Origin: DATKDP01 sp035546335 | GTDB taxonomy: Bacteria; Acidobacteriota; Thermoanaerobaculia; Gp7-AA8 | DNA length: 9,309 bases | Reading direction: 5' to 3' | Assembly (NCBI GenBank): GCA_035546335.1 | Contig: DATKDP010000154.1 | Location: forward strand, 1-9,309 | In this document: piece after piece, positions 1-6,355 of the stretch | Numbering within the stretch: the first letter of the stretch is position 1 | Layout: each line of letters starts with the position of its first letter | Position numbers and translations under genes: made by a program | The notes under the pieces: model-generated | Told to the model about the DNA's origin: nothing | The model's database searches: none | What the model saw: only the letters and a program-made list of their open reading frames with translations

Positions 1-265
1 CGGGGCGCCGCGATTCATGACGTGGCGCGCCATGACCGGTGGTGCGCTTCGCGCTCACCACCGGCTGTGTTCCATTCACCCCTTCGGGGTGCCGCGATTC
101 ATGACGTGGCGCACCACGACCGGTGGTGGCGCTTCGCGCTCACCACCGGCTGTGTTCCATTCACCCCTTCGGGGTGCCGCGATTCATGACGTGGCGCGCC
201 ACGACCGGTGGTGGCGCTTCGCGCTCACCACCGGCTGTGTTCCATTCACCCCTTCGGGGTGCCGC
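1..265. repeat. Tandem array of ~84-85 bp hairpin-rich units (REP/BIME-like), left copy
   Basis: Three consecutive units are visible. The shared ATGACGTGGCGC segment begins at 17, 101 and 186, giving periods of 84 and 85 bp. Units 2 and 3 differ by one base over about 80 nt. Unit 1 lacks one G in a GGTGGTGG stretch. Each unit contains three potential hairpins: a CGTGGCGCGCCACG palindrome (perfect at 190-203), a stem CCGGTGGTG-GCGC / GCGC-T-CACCACCGG with a TTC loop, and CACCCC-TTC-GGGGTG. The first base of the window already lies inside the array, so it continues to the left. It stops about 4 bp before the folK stop codon. The reverse complement is clearly related to the array at 8657-8844. 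Repeated gene-free units of this kind beside an IS200-like transposase resemble REP/BIME elements. Open frames across it are shadows of the repeat. Confidence 0.85.
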
Positions 266-268
266 ATC

Positions 269-778
269 TCACCAGAGGCGGCCGCGAAGGCGCACCTCTC
301 CTGCGCCCGGCGGGAGCGAGCGGAGACGCTGTCCTGTTGCGGGATCGGACCATGGGAGTTCCATTTCGCGCAGCGGCGCGAGAACGAACTCCCGCTGCCG
401 GTAGCGCGGGTGGGGCACGGTGAGCTCACGCCTCGCGAGAAGGAAGGCACCGTAGAGAATGATGTCGAGGTCGATCGATCGTGGAGCATTGCGGACCCCG
501 CGCCGGCGGCCTAACCGTCGCTCGATCTCCAGAAGTCGCTCCATCAGCTCGTCCACCGGAAGCCGCGTCGAGCCGGCGACGACGAGGTTGAGAAATGACA
601 GCGAGCCGCGTGGCGCCTCGAGCGGATTTGTTTCGTAGACCGAGCTGATGCGCACGAGATCGATGATGCCCGAGAGAGCGCGCACGCCCCTGCGCAGCGC
701 AAGGCGGCGATCGCCCACATTGCTCCCCAGCGAAACGACGACGGAAACCGCTTTCTCTCGTCCGCTTGATCCGACCAT
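269..778 (-). CDS. folK: 2-amino-4-hydroxy-6-hydroxymethyldihydropteridine pyrophosphokinase (HPPK)
   Basis: This cytoplasmic enzyme of folate biosynthesis transfers pyrophosphate from ATP to 6-hydroxymethyl-7,8-dihydropterin, giving the substrate of dihydropteroate synthase (FolP). The 169-aa product is close to the usual HPPK length. The family opening VVSLGSNVGDR is at residues 13-24, NPLEAPRGSLSFLN at 51-64, and the signature RNAPRSIDLDIILYG at 96-110. D103 and D105 correspond to the Mg-binding aspartates. VPHPRYRQREFVLAPL follows at 121-136. It is the last gene of the minus-strand run; its ATG is 7 nt after the stop of the second TPM gene, so translation is probably coupled. No strong Shine-Dalgarno is visible. 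The stop codon sits directly against the left repeat array, which may supply the 3' end of the transcript. FolK next to LemA/TPM genes has no obvious functional link and may simply share a promoter. Confidence 0.95.
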   Translation of the reverse strand: MVGSSGREKAVSVVVSLGSNVGDRRLALRRGVRALSGIIDLVRISSVYETNPLEAPRGSLSFLNLVVAGSTRLPVDELMERLLEIERRLGRRRGVRNAPRSIDLDIILYGAFLLARRELTVPHPRYRQREFVLAPLREMELPWSDPATGQRLRSLPPGAGEVRLRGRLW

Positions 779-785
779 CGGCTGG

Positions 786-1241
786 CTATCCCGCGTCGTG
801 CGAGTCGTCGACGCTGATCTCGTCCGGCAGCTCGTTCACATCGTCCCCACTCCTCGGGAAAAAATGAGCCAGAGATGATCCGACCTCCTCGATCGCGTGG
901 ATGATTCCTCCCGTGAAGTCGCCCTCCCTGAACCGCTCCGTCAGGTGCTGCGAGACGTCGCGCCAGAAGACGTCGCCGACCTGCTCGTGAATCCCACTGT
1001 CTCCAAGGACGACGAACTGCTGTTCCTCCGAGCTGATGAAGATCAGCACACCATTTCTCAGCTCGGTCTTCGTCATTCCCAGCCGCTCGAACGTCTTCTC
1101 GGCGATGTGCCTGATGTCCTTCCCGTGAATCGAGCGCTGGACGTGTACACGAATCTCGCCCGAGCACGCCCGTTCCGCATTCTCGATCGCCCGGATGATC
1201 GCATCCTGATCGAGCTTCGCGATGAGATTTTTCTGCTTCAT
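786..1241 (-). CDS. TPM-domain (TLP18.3/Psb32/MOLO-1-like) protein, no signal peptide
   Basis: The 151-aa protein reads like the short TPM-domain (formerly DUF477) family. It has an N-terminal helix (residues ~3-25, KQKNLIAKLDQDAIIRAI), then SGEIRVHVQRS, a central TELRNGVLIFISSEEQQFVVLGDSGIHEQVG and a helical C-terminal part. There is no signal peptide or membrane segment, unlike the TPM gene just upstream. It may therefore act in the cytoplasm or at the inner membrane face. The ATG at 1241 shares one base with the upstream stop (TGATG) and has GGAGG six nt upstream. A GTG one codon earlier would be only 3 nt from that site, so the ATG was chosen. TPM domains are reported as phosphatase-like or assembly modules in other organisms; the role here is unknown. 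Two TPM genes in tandem beside LemA is a recurring arrangement. Confidence 0.85.
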   Translation of the reverse strand: MKQKNLIAKLDQDAIIRAIENAERACSGEIRVHVQRSIHGKDIRHIAEKTFERLGMTKTELRNGVLIFISSEEQQFVVLGDSGIHEQVGDVFWRDVSQHLTERFREGDFTGGIIHAIEEVGSSLAHFFPRSGDDVNELPDEISVDDSHDAG

Positions 1242-2002
1242 CACCAGCCTCCACTCGCTCCGCCTCCCCCGAAACCGCCCCCGCCGCCGCGGAAACCACC
1301 GCCGCCGAATCCACCACTCCCATGCCAGCCGCGGCCACCATACGTCCTTCCGCCTCCCAGCGGAAGCAGCGGAAGACAGCCGCCGCAGCCTCCGCAGCCT
1401 CCCTTGGCCAACAGCGGGGCCACGAAGATCAGAAAGATGAGCGTGATGACGAGCAGAGGCCAGACATCGCCGATGGAGGTCGCGGGCTCTCCTCCGCCAC
1501 CGGCGGGCACCGGCGCCTCCGTTCGCTCGATCTGCGCGATGATGCGATCAGCAGCCGCATCGAGTCCCGTCGCATAGCCGCCACGCCGGAAGTGCGGTGC
1601 AATCTCCTCGCGGATGACCCGCCCGGAGAATGCGTCGGTCACGCCCCCTTCGAGACCATAGCCCACCTCGATCCGCACTCGTCGCTCCTCGATGAAGACG
1701 AAGAGAATGAGGCCGTTGTCGTATTTCTTCTGCCCCACTTTCCATCGCTCCGCCGCACGGATCGTGAAGTCCTCGAGCGCCTCCGCATCGAGCGACGGAA
1801 AGATGTAGATGATGAACTGGGCTCCCGATCGCTTTTCGAACGAGCGAAGCTTCGCGTTCAACCGCTGCAGCTCGTCGCGGGAGAGCACGCCTGCCGCATC
1901 GGTCACCCACTGCTCGGGAGGGGGAGGTACATCGAGTGCCGCGAGCGGCAGAGATGCGACCAGAAGAGCCGCGACGATCAGAGAACGGATTGCCGGTTTC
2001 AT
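1241..2002 (-). CDS. YgcG-type TPM-domain protein, exported, with membrane segment and Gly-rich tail
   Basis: The 253-aa protein begins with a signal peptide (MKPAIRSLIVAALLVASLPLAALD). A TPM domain follows at roughly residues 28-160 (QWVTDAAGVLSRDELQRLN, then DNGLILFVFIEERRVRIEVGYGLEG). A hydrophobic helix lies near 180-196 (VWPLLVITLIFLIFVAPLL). A CGGCGGC cluster and a long Gly-rich tail with almost no other residue types except Ser, Trp, Phe and Arg complete it. This layout (signal, TPM, TM, Gly-rich end) is that of YgcG-family proteins, which commonly sit next to lemA. The ATG at 2002 gives a clean signal peptide but has no good Shine-Dalgarno. An in-frame ATG at 2074 has a better purine-rich site (GGAGCGGGG) and would add 24 residues, so the start is uncertain. 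The Gly tail may be a surface or aggregation element; its function is unknown. Confidence 0.88.
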   Translation of the reverse strand: MKPAIRSLIVAALLVASLPLAALDVPPPPEQWVTDAAGVLSRDELQRLNAKLRSFEKRSGAQFIIYIFPSLDAEALEDFTIRAAERWKVGQKKYDNGLILFVFIEERRVRIEVGYGLEGGVTDAFSGRVIREEIAPHFRRGGYATGLDAAADRIIAQIERTEAPVPAGGGGEPATSIGDVWPLLVITLIFLIFVAPLLAKGGCGGCGGCLPLLPLGGGRTYGGRGWHGSGGFGGGGFRGGGGGFGGGGASGGW

Positions 2003-2138
2003 TCGTGGGAGTTGGAAGATGTTCGGGGCTTCAACCCGCGCTGTCCGAATGCGACCTGCCTCCCCGTCCCGCATTCAACCCCGCTCCGTGCGTGAGCTCG
2101 TCGCGACCTCGCTCCGCGCTTCCCCCTGCCGGCGCCGG
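2003..2138. other. Intergenic gap between lemA and the YgcG-type gene
   Basis: This 136-bp gap is the only sizeable spacer in the minus-strand run. It contains a CCGGCGCCGG palindrome at 2128-2137, just after the lemA stop, and on the minus strand a GGAGCGGGG before an in-frame ATG at 2074. No convincing -35/-10 pair was found. It either holds a weak internal promoter or is partly coding if translation of the downstream gene begins at 2074. Confidence 0.5.
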
Positions 2139-2765
2139 TCAGCGGGTCGTGCTGAAATCGAAATCGACGTCGGGAGCCTGCTCGGCGCCCGCCGTCGCCT
2201 TGAAATACTCCTTCTGCTGGAAGCCGGTGATTCGAGCGATGATGCTGGCGGGGAAACGGCGCACGGTCGCGTTGAACTGCTGCGCCACTTCGTTGTAGCG
2301 ACGCCTCTCCTGCGCGATTCGATTCTCTGATCCTTCGAGCTGGGTCTGCAGCTCGAGAAAGTTCTGATTCGCCTTCAGCTCGGGATAACGCTCGACAACG
2401 ACCAGCAACCGCGAGAGGGCGCTCGAAAGGCCTGCCTGCGCCTGCTCGAATTGTTGAAAGGCCTGCGCATTGGTCGTCGGATCCGGTGCGGTCGGAAGGG
2501 CGACCTGGCCGACGCGAGACCGCGCTTCGATCACCGCCTGGAGAGTCGATCGTTCGAAATCGGCGGCGCCCTGGACGGTGCGGACGAGATTGGGAATCAG
2601 ATCGAAGCGGCGCTGATAGACGTTCTCGACCTGCGACCACTGGGACTTGACCGCCTCGTCGAGGCGCACGAGGTTGTTGTAGGTGGTGACTCCGAAGATG
2701 CCGAACACGAGGAGCCCGAGGATGACCACCCCGAGGCATCCGGCGACGATTGCGATCTTGCTCAT
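2139..2765 (-). CDS. lemA: LemA family protein
   Basis: The 208-aa LemA-family protein has a short cytoplasmic N-terminus and one transmembrane helix at residues ~4-26 (IAIVAGCLGVVILGLLVFGIFG). The family core follows: YNNLVRLDEAVKSQWSQVEN at 29-48 and RRFDLIPNLVRTVQG at 52-66. A helical coiled region continues with RSTLQAVIEARS, LLVVVERYPELKANQNF and ENRIAQERRRYNEVAQQFN. The conserved end FPASIIARITGFQQKEYF is present, then a short acidic tail. The bulk would lie outside the inner membrane as a helical bundle. Its molecular activity is unknown; the family often neighbours TPM, YgcG or protease genes, as here. Its ATG shares one base with the upstream stop (TGATG), and its ribosome-binding purines lie inside the Glu codons of the upstream gene. 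Confidence 0.93.
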   Translation of the reverse strand: MSKIAIVAGCLGVVILGLLVFGIFGVTTYNNLVRLDEAVKSQWSQVENVYQRRFDLIPNLVRTVQGAADFERSTLQAVIEARSRVGQVALPTAPDPTTNAQAFQQFEQAQAGLSSALSRLLVVVERYPELKANQNFLELQTQLEGSENRIAQERRRYNEVAQQFNATVRRFPASIIARITGFQQKEYFKATAGAEQAPDVDFDFSTTR

Positions 2766-3067
2766 CAGTACTCTTCCTCTTCCTCTTCGTCCTCTTCCGG
2801 TGCCGGCTCGGGAGCGATCTCTTCCTCGACGAGGTCCTCGTCCGGCACGTCAGGCTCGGACTCCGACTCTGCTTCGAAGTCGGGCTCTTCGACGACCTCC
2901 TCGACCACGACTGCCGCGCGCCGGCTGCGACTCGCAGCAACCGGAGGCGCGTCATCGGCCTCGCGCTGGTCCGCTCTGCACTTCGGGCAGAGAGGAGCCG
3001 GCTTGCCGAGGTCGTAGAACTTCGTGTGACAGCTGTAGCAGGTGTACTTCCGTCCCAGATTGGCCAT
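2765..3067 (-). CDS. FYDLN-type zinc-ribbon protein with acidic tail
   Basis: This 100-aa protein resembles the small FYDLN acid family (TIGR02300). An N-terminal zinc ribbon has four cysteines in two CxxC pairs: YTCYSCHTKFYDLGKPAPLCPKC, with C9/C12 and C27/C30. The variable region RSRRAAVVVEEVVEEP leads into an extremely acidic C-terminus ending in EEDEEEEEEY. Family members are of unknown function. The zinc ribbon suggests binding to nucleic acid or protein, and the acidic tail may mimic nucleic acid or be disordered. It is the first gene of the run, with a strong promoter 33 bp upstream of the ATG and a GAGGGAG site about 11 nt before the start. The tail DNA (GAGGAAGAG repeats) doubles as the ribosome-binding region of lemA. 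Confidence 0.87.
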   Translation of the reverse strand: MANLGRKYTCYSCHTKFYDLGKPAPLCPKCRADQREADDAPPVAASRSRRAAVVVEEVVEEPDFEAESESEPDVPDEDLVEEEIAPEPAPEEDEEEEEEY

Positions 3068-3106
3068 CAGTTTCAGGTCTCCCTCGCGAAGGCGAAAAGC
3101 GGCGGA

Positions 3107-3135
3107 AACTTAGCACCGGGAGAGGCTTGTGTCAA
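3107..3135 (-). promoter_or_regulatory. Near-consensus sigma70 promoter of the FYDLN-lemA-TPM-TPM-folK run
   Basis: Read on the minus strand, a perfect -35 TTGACA (3135-3130) and a -10 TAAGTT (3112-3107) are separated by exactly 17 bp. Transcription would start near 3100, giving a 5' leader of about 33 nt with a GAGGGAG ribosome-binding site before the ATG at 3067. Seen directly in the sequence; activity is inferred. Confidence 0.7.
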
Positions 3136-3440
3136 CGAAAGGAGATTGAGAGGGGATCGGCGCAGGAGTGACGCGAGAATATTTGAAATCCGAGAGTCAA
3201 AAGCCGGGCACGGGCTCGGGCTCGGACGCGGGCCCGGGAAAGACTCGCGGTGACCGTTTCGAAACCTCGAACGGGCATCACCCGACGCCAACAAACCTTC
3301 TCGAATGCATCGCACAAGGCTCATCAACTCCTGGCCCCGACGCCGCAGGCGAATGCGGCACTCCTGGGACCGAGTGGGCCAGCGATGGCGAGAACGCCAC
3401 CTCGATCGGGCGGGACGACGCCCAACACCACCGTCAGACG
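3136..3440. other. Intergenic region between ctpA and the FYDLN operon
   Basis: No credible gene was found; frames across it give Arg-rich, low-complexity translations. Visible structure includes a hexamer repeat at 3205-3240 and several short stems: CTGGCCC at 3331-3337 with GGGCCAG at 3376-3382, enclosing GCCGC/GCGGC at 3342-3359; TGGCG-AGAA-CGCCA at 3386-3399; and GGGCG/CGCCC at 3408-3423. The last two lie just after the ctpA stop but have no T-run, so a Rho-independent terminator is not supported. A 10-bp palindrome GTCAATTGAC (3440-3449) overlaps the ctpA stop codon. Confidence 0.5.
3205..3240. repeat. Short CGGGCN hexamer repeat
   Basis: Six consecutive hexamers begin at 3205: CGGGCA, CGGGCT, CGGGCT, CGGACG, CGGGCC, CGGGAA. 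The tract is degenerate and lies in non-coding DNA between ctpA and the FYDLN promoter. It is probably a slippage-prone simple repeat. Confidence 0.7.
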
Positions 3441-5114
3441 TCAATTGACCTTCGGCAGTTTCGACGCAGTGTCCTGATCGCGGTCGGCGCCAGCTCCCGA
3501 CGCGATGTCCTGGGAGCGAAGCTGCTTTGCAGCAAAAGCCAGGCGGGCGGCGTCGGGAAGCAGCGCGAGAGCCTTCGCGACCTGGTCGTCTCCCTCGAGA
3601 CGGATGGGATACGACGCGTCGAAGCCGAATCTCGCGGCGGTGATCTCCGCCCGGAGCACGCGCTCGATATAGCTGCGATCTTCGGGGCGGTCGAGTGCGG
3701 CGCGGATGTCGTCGAGAGGTGCGATCTCCTTCGATGCAGCGTACCTGGCGAAATCCTCGAGCATTCGAGGCGTGATGTCCGGATTCGACTTCACGTCGGG
3801 ATTCTTCGCGTAATACTCGACGGCGAAGTTGAAGATCGCGCTGCGCACCTCGAGAATCTGAACGACGCGAGAGATCTCTCTCGGCTTGACCACGTAGTCC
3901 GGCGTGATGCCGCCGCCGCCATACACCGTGCGCCCCGTGCCCGTGGTGAAGGTCTTTCGATCCTTCATCTGCACGTCGTTGCTGATCTCTCCTTCATCGT
4001 CGGCGACGTAGTAGTCGTAGAACGACGTGTAGTCGCGCTGGATGTTGCGGCCGGACGGCGTGTAGTACTTCGAGGTCGTCAGCGCGAGCCCGGCTCCATA
4101 CGGCAACGTGTAGACACTCTGCACGAGCCCCTTGCCCCAGCTCGTCTGTCCGACGACCAGTCCGCGGTCGTGGTCCTGCACGGCTCCGGCGACGATCTCC
4201 GAAGCCGAAGCGCTGCCATGGTTGATCAGCACGACGAGAGGAAGATCGAGCGTCACGTATTTCCCCGGAGCTGTGAACTCCTGGAACGAATCGGGAGTCC
4301 GCCCTTTGGTGTAGACGATCATCTGTCCCTTGTCGACGAAATGATCGGCGACTCCGACGGCTGCGTCGAGCAGTCCGCCGGGATTCGTGCGCAGATCGAG
4401 AATCAGCTTCTCCATCCCTTCGCGCTGCAGCTTCACCAGCGCTTCATCGAGCTCCCGCACGGTCGTGTAGGTGAAGTCCTTGATCCGGATGTAGCCGATA
4501 CCCGGCCTGATCATCAGGACGTACGAGATCGAGTTCGTCGGAATCGCCTCGCGAACGATGGTCAGCGGAATCGGCTCTTCGATGCCGACCCGCCGAATCC
4601 TGATGTTCACCGTCGTTCCCTTCGGCCCCTTCAATCGCTTGACGACCTCATCGAGGCTCAGCTCGTCGGTCGCCTGTCCTTCGACTTCGGCGATGATGTC
4701 GCCCGCCCGGATTCCGAGCCTCGAGGCGGGAGTTCCCTCGAGCGGGGTGATGACGGTCACCTGATCGTTTCGCTTCGTGACCAGAATCCCCAGCCCGTAG
4801 AATGTCCCCTTCTGCCGGTCCTGCATGTCCGCATAGTCGCGCGGAGCGAGGAAGGAAGTGTGAGGGTCGAGATTGCGCAGCATCCCCTCGATCGACGAGA
4901 ACACCAGCTTGTCGGTACCGACCTCCGCAGGCGCCCAGTGCGCCGCTGCCGCGACCAGCTCGGTGTACTCCCTGAGCCGCTTCTGGAAATCGTTCTGAAC
5001 GGGTGCTCCGAAGAGACGCTCGCCGTAGACACCGCCGAACAGCGTCGCCCCGACGAGCGCTGCGACGAGCGTCATCGACCAGGTCCACTTCCGCGTTTTT
5101 TCGATCTGAGCCAT
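3441..5114 (-). CDS. ctpA: S41 family C-terminal processing peptidase (CtpA/Prc-like)
   Basis: This 557-aa periplasmic or membrane-anchored serine protease cleaves substrates from their C-termini. An N-terminal hydrophobic anchor or signal lies at ~12-30 (WSMTLVAALVGATLFGGVYG). The helical S41 N-domain includes SIEGMLRNLDPHTSFL (74-89). A PDZ domain at ~103-185 includes FYGLGILV, EGTPASRLGIRAGDII and VNIRIRR. The peptidase core follows, with GYIRIKDF, LILDLRTNPGGLLDAAVGVAD and GSASASEIVAGAVQD. S303 is the likely nucleophile and K328 (GQTSWGKGLVQ) the general base, 25 residues apart as in known Ser-Lys Ctp enzymes. Q332 completes the site. A C-terminal extension of about 150 residues follows GGGGITPDYVV. 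The ATG at 5114 has AAAGGGA 4 nt upstream and a perfect TATAAT. It is divergent from tatA; its partner lipoprotein or adaptor is not visible here. Confidence 0.95.
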   Translation of the reverse strand: MAQIEKTRKWTWSMTLVAALVGATLFGGVYGERLFGAPVQNDFQKRLREYTELVAAAAHWAPAEVGTDKLVFSSIEGMLRNLDPHTSFLAPRDYADMQDRQKGTFYGLGILVTKRNDQVTVITPLEGTPASRLGIRAGDIIAEVEGQATDELSLDEVVKRLKGPKGTTVNIRIRRVGIEEPIPLTIVREAIPTNSISYVLMIRPGIGYIRIKDFTYTTVRELDEALVKLQREGMEKLILDLRTNPGGLLDAAVGVADHFVDKGQMIVYTKGRTPDSFQEFTAPGKYVTLDLPLVVLINHGSASASEIVAGAVQDHDRGLVVGQTSWGKGLVQSVYTLPYGAGLALTTSKYYTPSGRNIQRDYTSFYDYYVADDEGEISNDVQMKDRKTFTTGTGRTVYGGGGITPDYVVKPREISRVVQILEVRSAIFNFAVEYYAKNPDVKSNPDITPRMLEDFARYAASKEIAPLDDIRAALDRPEDRSYIERVLRAEITAARFGFDASYPIRLEGDDQVAKALALLPDAARLAFAAKQLRSQDIASGAGADRDQDTASKLPKVN

Positions 5115-5132
5115 ACGGTCCCTTTCAACACG

Positions 5133-5140
5133 ATTATACT
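5133..5140. promoter_or_regulatory. Overlapping -10 elements for divergent ctpA (minus) and tatAC (plus)
   Basis: On the minus strand there is a perfect TATAAT (5138-5133) 18 nt before the ctpA ATG, predicting a leader of about 12 nt that still contains the ribosome-binding site. On the plus strand the same AT-rich island reads TATACT (5135-5140), a good -10 for tatA, with a leader of about 75-80 nt. No consensus -35 is found at 16-18 bp for either strand, so the elements may rely on an activator or extended contacts. The ctpA element is the stronger call. Confidence 0.5.
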
Positions 5141-5148
5141 GATGGAGT

Positions 5149-5166
5149 ATTCGCAGTTCGGCGAAT
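5149..5166. promoter_or_regulatory. Inverted repeat ATTCGC-N6-GCGAAT in the ctpA/tatA divergent region
   Basis: Perfect 6-bp arms are separated by AGTTCG. It lies upstream of the ctpA -10 and within the predicted tatA leader. It could be an operator or a leader hairpin. A second stem, GTCCG/CGGAC, follows just before the tatA ribosome-binding site. Confidence 0.35.
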
Positions 5167-5223
5167 GTTCACATCTCATTGTAGTCCGCAGGCTCGCCGG
5201 ACCACCCTGAAGGCACACATTTC

Positions 5224-5472
5224 ATGTTCGGATCGATCGGATTCCCGGAACTGCTGCTGATTTTCGGCGTCGCCCTCATCGTCTTCGGCCCCAGGCGGCT
5301 GCCGGAGATCGGCAAGACCGTCGGAAAAGCCCTCGGCGAGTTCCGCAGGGCGACTCACGATCTGAAGAGTACCCTCGAGGAAGAGGTCAGGGTCGAGGAG
5401 CGCAAAGCGATCTTCCCCACTCCGCAGCCACCATCACCCCCTCCAAGCGAGCCGCGAGATCCGTCCGAATGA
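5224..5472 (+). CDS. tatA: Twin-arginine translocase subunit TatA/TatB-like
   Basis: This 82-aa inner-membrane protein is the pore or tether component of the Tat system, which exports folded proteins with twin-Arg signals. A short N-terminus MFGSIGFPE leads into one transmembrane helix (LLLIFGVALIVF), the hinge FGPRRLPEIG (21-30) and an amphipathic helix KTVGKALGEFRRATHDLKS. An acidic stretch (LEEEVRVEER) and a Pro-rich disordered tail follow. Glu9 in the helix entrance together with the GP-RRLPE hinge is TatB-like, while the GKALGEFRRA helix and short length are TatA-like. As it is the only TatA/B-family gene beside tatC it may serve both roles. The start is clear: GAAGG lies 10 nt before the ATG. 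It is followed after 42 nt by tatC on the same strand. Confidence 0.92.
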   Translation: MFGSIGFPELLLIFGVALIVFGPRRLPEIGKTVGKALGEFRRATHDLKSTLEEEVRVEERKAIFPTPQPPSPPPSEPRDPSE

Positions 5473-5514
5473 TTCCGGCCGGCGAAACCATCGAAGGGAA
5501 GCAAGAATCGCGCG

Positions 5515-6288
5515 ATGAAGGCCGCTGAAGCGCCACTCGACTCCCCCGCGGTTTCGGACCAGGAGACCGAGCTGCCGAGAATGTCGTTTCTCGAGCATCT
5601 CGAAGAGCTGAGACGCCGCCTGATCGTCTCCATCATCGCGCTGATCGCCGCCTTCCTGATCTGCTGGAACTTCGCAGAGGCGATCTTTCATCTGCTGGAG
5701 CTGCCCATCCTGCGGCACCTGGCCGAGGGCGAGCGCCTGGCGTACACCCGCGTCGCCGCCCCCTTCTTCCTCTACATGAAGGTCGCCTTTTTCGCCGGCC
5801 TCTTCGCCGCCTCGCCAGTCATTCTCTGGCAGCTCTGGCTCTTCATTTCCCCCGGTCTCTATCGGCGCGAACGACGGTACGCCCTTCCATTCATCGTCTT
5901 CGCCTCCCTTTTCTTCATCGGAGGCGGACTCTTCGGCTACCTCACCGTCCTTCCAATGGCAGCGGGGTTCTTCATCGAGATGGGGCGTGGGTTTCAGCAG
6001 GTCATCACCGTCGACGACTACTTCTCGTTCGCCAGCAAGCTCATCCTCGGGATGGGGCTGGTGTTCGAGACGCCGATCCTCGTCTTCTTCCTCTCGCGGA
6101 TCGGAATCGTCACCCCTGCATTCCTGATTCAGAAATTCAAGTACGCCGTCGTGCTGATCTTCATCATCGCCGCGATCATCACGCCGACGCCCGACATCGT
6201 CACGCAATCGGCACTCGCCGTTCCGATGATTCTCCTCTACGCGCTGGGGATCGGAATCTCCTACCTCTTCGGCAGGAAAGTGGAGTAG
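5515..6288 (+). CDS. tatC: Sec-independent (twin-arginine) protein translocase TatC
   Basis: This 257-aa polytopic protein is the Tat receptor that recognises the twin-Arg signal peptide together with TatB. The cytoplasmic N-terminal motif MSFLEHLEELRRRLI (23-37) is intact. Six hydrophobic segments follow, at about 35-52, 82-112, 124-150, 172-195, 210-223 and 233-252. Conserved FISPGLYRRERR is at 110-121, the GLVFETPIL loop with E185 (equivalent to the essential Glu of E. coli TatC) is at 181-189, and TPTPD is at 223-227. The ATG at 5515 gives the 22-residue charged leader common in these proteins. An internal ATG at 5581, directly before SFLEHLEE, is an alternative. Neither has an ideal Shine-Dalgarno spacing. 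It converges on a minus-strand gene, with hairpins between them. Confidence 0.95.
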   Translation: MKAAEAPLDSPAVSDQETELPRMSFLEHLEELRRRLIVSIIALIAAFLICWNFAEAIFHLLELPILRHLAEGERLAYTRVAAPFFLYMKVAFFAGLFAASPVILWQLWLFISPGLYRRERRYALPFIVFASLFFIGGGLFGYLTVLPMAAGFFIEMGRGFQQVITVDDYFSFASKLILGMGLVFETPILVFFLSRIGIVTPAFLIQKFKYAVVLIFIIAAIITPTPDIVTQSALAVPMILLYALGIGISYLFGRKVE

Positions 6289-6290
6289 GG

Positions 6291-6317
6291 ACGAAGCCTA
6301 CGAGAAGGGGCCTTCGT
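6291..6317 (+). terminator. Possible terminator hairpin after tatC
   Basis: Arms ACGAAG-CC (6291-6298) and GG-C-CTTCGT (6309-6317) form an 8-bp stem with a single C bulge and a loop of about 10 nt, followed by only three T residues. It starts 3 nt after the tatC stop. A second imperfect stem follows at 6320-6350 (CCGGTGG..TC with GACCGCCGG). Both lie in the 67-bp gap between convergent genes, so they could stop transcription from either side, but the weak T-run limits confidence. Confidence 0.4.
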
Positions 6318-6355
6318 TTCCGGTGGCGTCGCACATGAAAAGACCGCCGGATCGC

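Noticed and set aside
1..265. CRISPR array
   Set aside because: Units are 84-85 bp and similar along their whole length, with no short repeat alternating with unique spacers, and there are no cas genes.
17..514. Open frame with repeated peptides across the left array
   Set aside because: The peptide repeats simply follow the 84-85 bp DNA units, and the frame then runs antisense through folK. The changing period (84 then 85) shows the frame is not conserved.
1322..2095. 257-codon plus-strand open frame
   Set aside because: It is antisense to the YgcG-type gene; its Arg/Glu-rich translation has no recognisable motif.
3132..3317. 61-codon minus-strand open frame downstream of ctpA
   Set aside because: Its translation is dominated by an Arg-Ala run produced by the CGGGCN hexamer repeat, and it has no ribosome-binding site or family resemblance.
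3300..3400. tRNA or other known structured RNA
   Set aside because: Several nested short stems exist, but no tRNA T-loop or acceptor arrangement could be assembled on either strand.
3386..3423. Rho-independent terminator for ctpA
   Set aside because: Short stems are present but none is followed by a T-run on the minus strand.
3168..5210. Long 680-codon open frame on the plus strand
   Set aside because: It is antisense to the ctpA-like gene, whose motifs are unambiguous. Its translation is Arg/Asp/His-rich without any domain and is a high-GC shadow.
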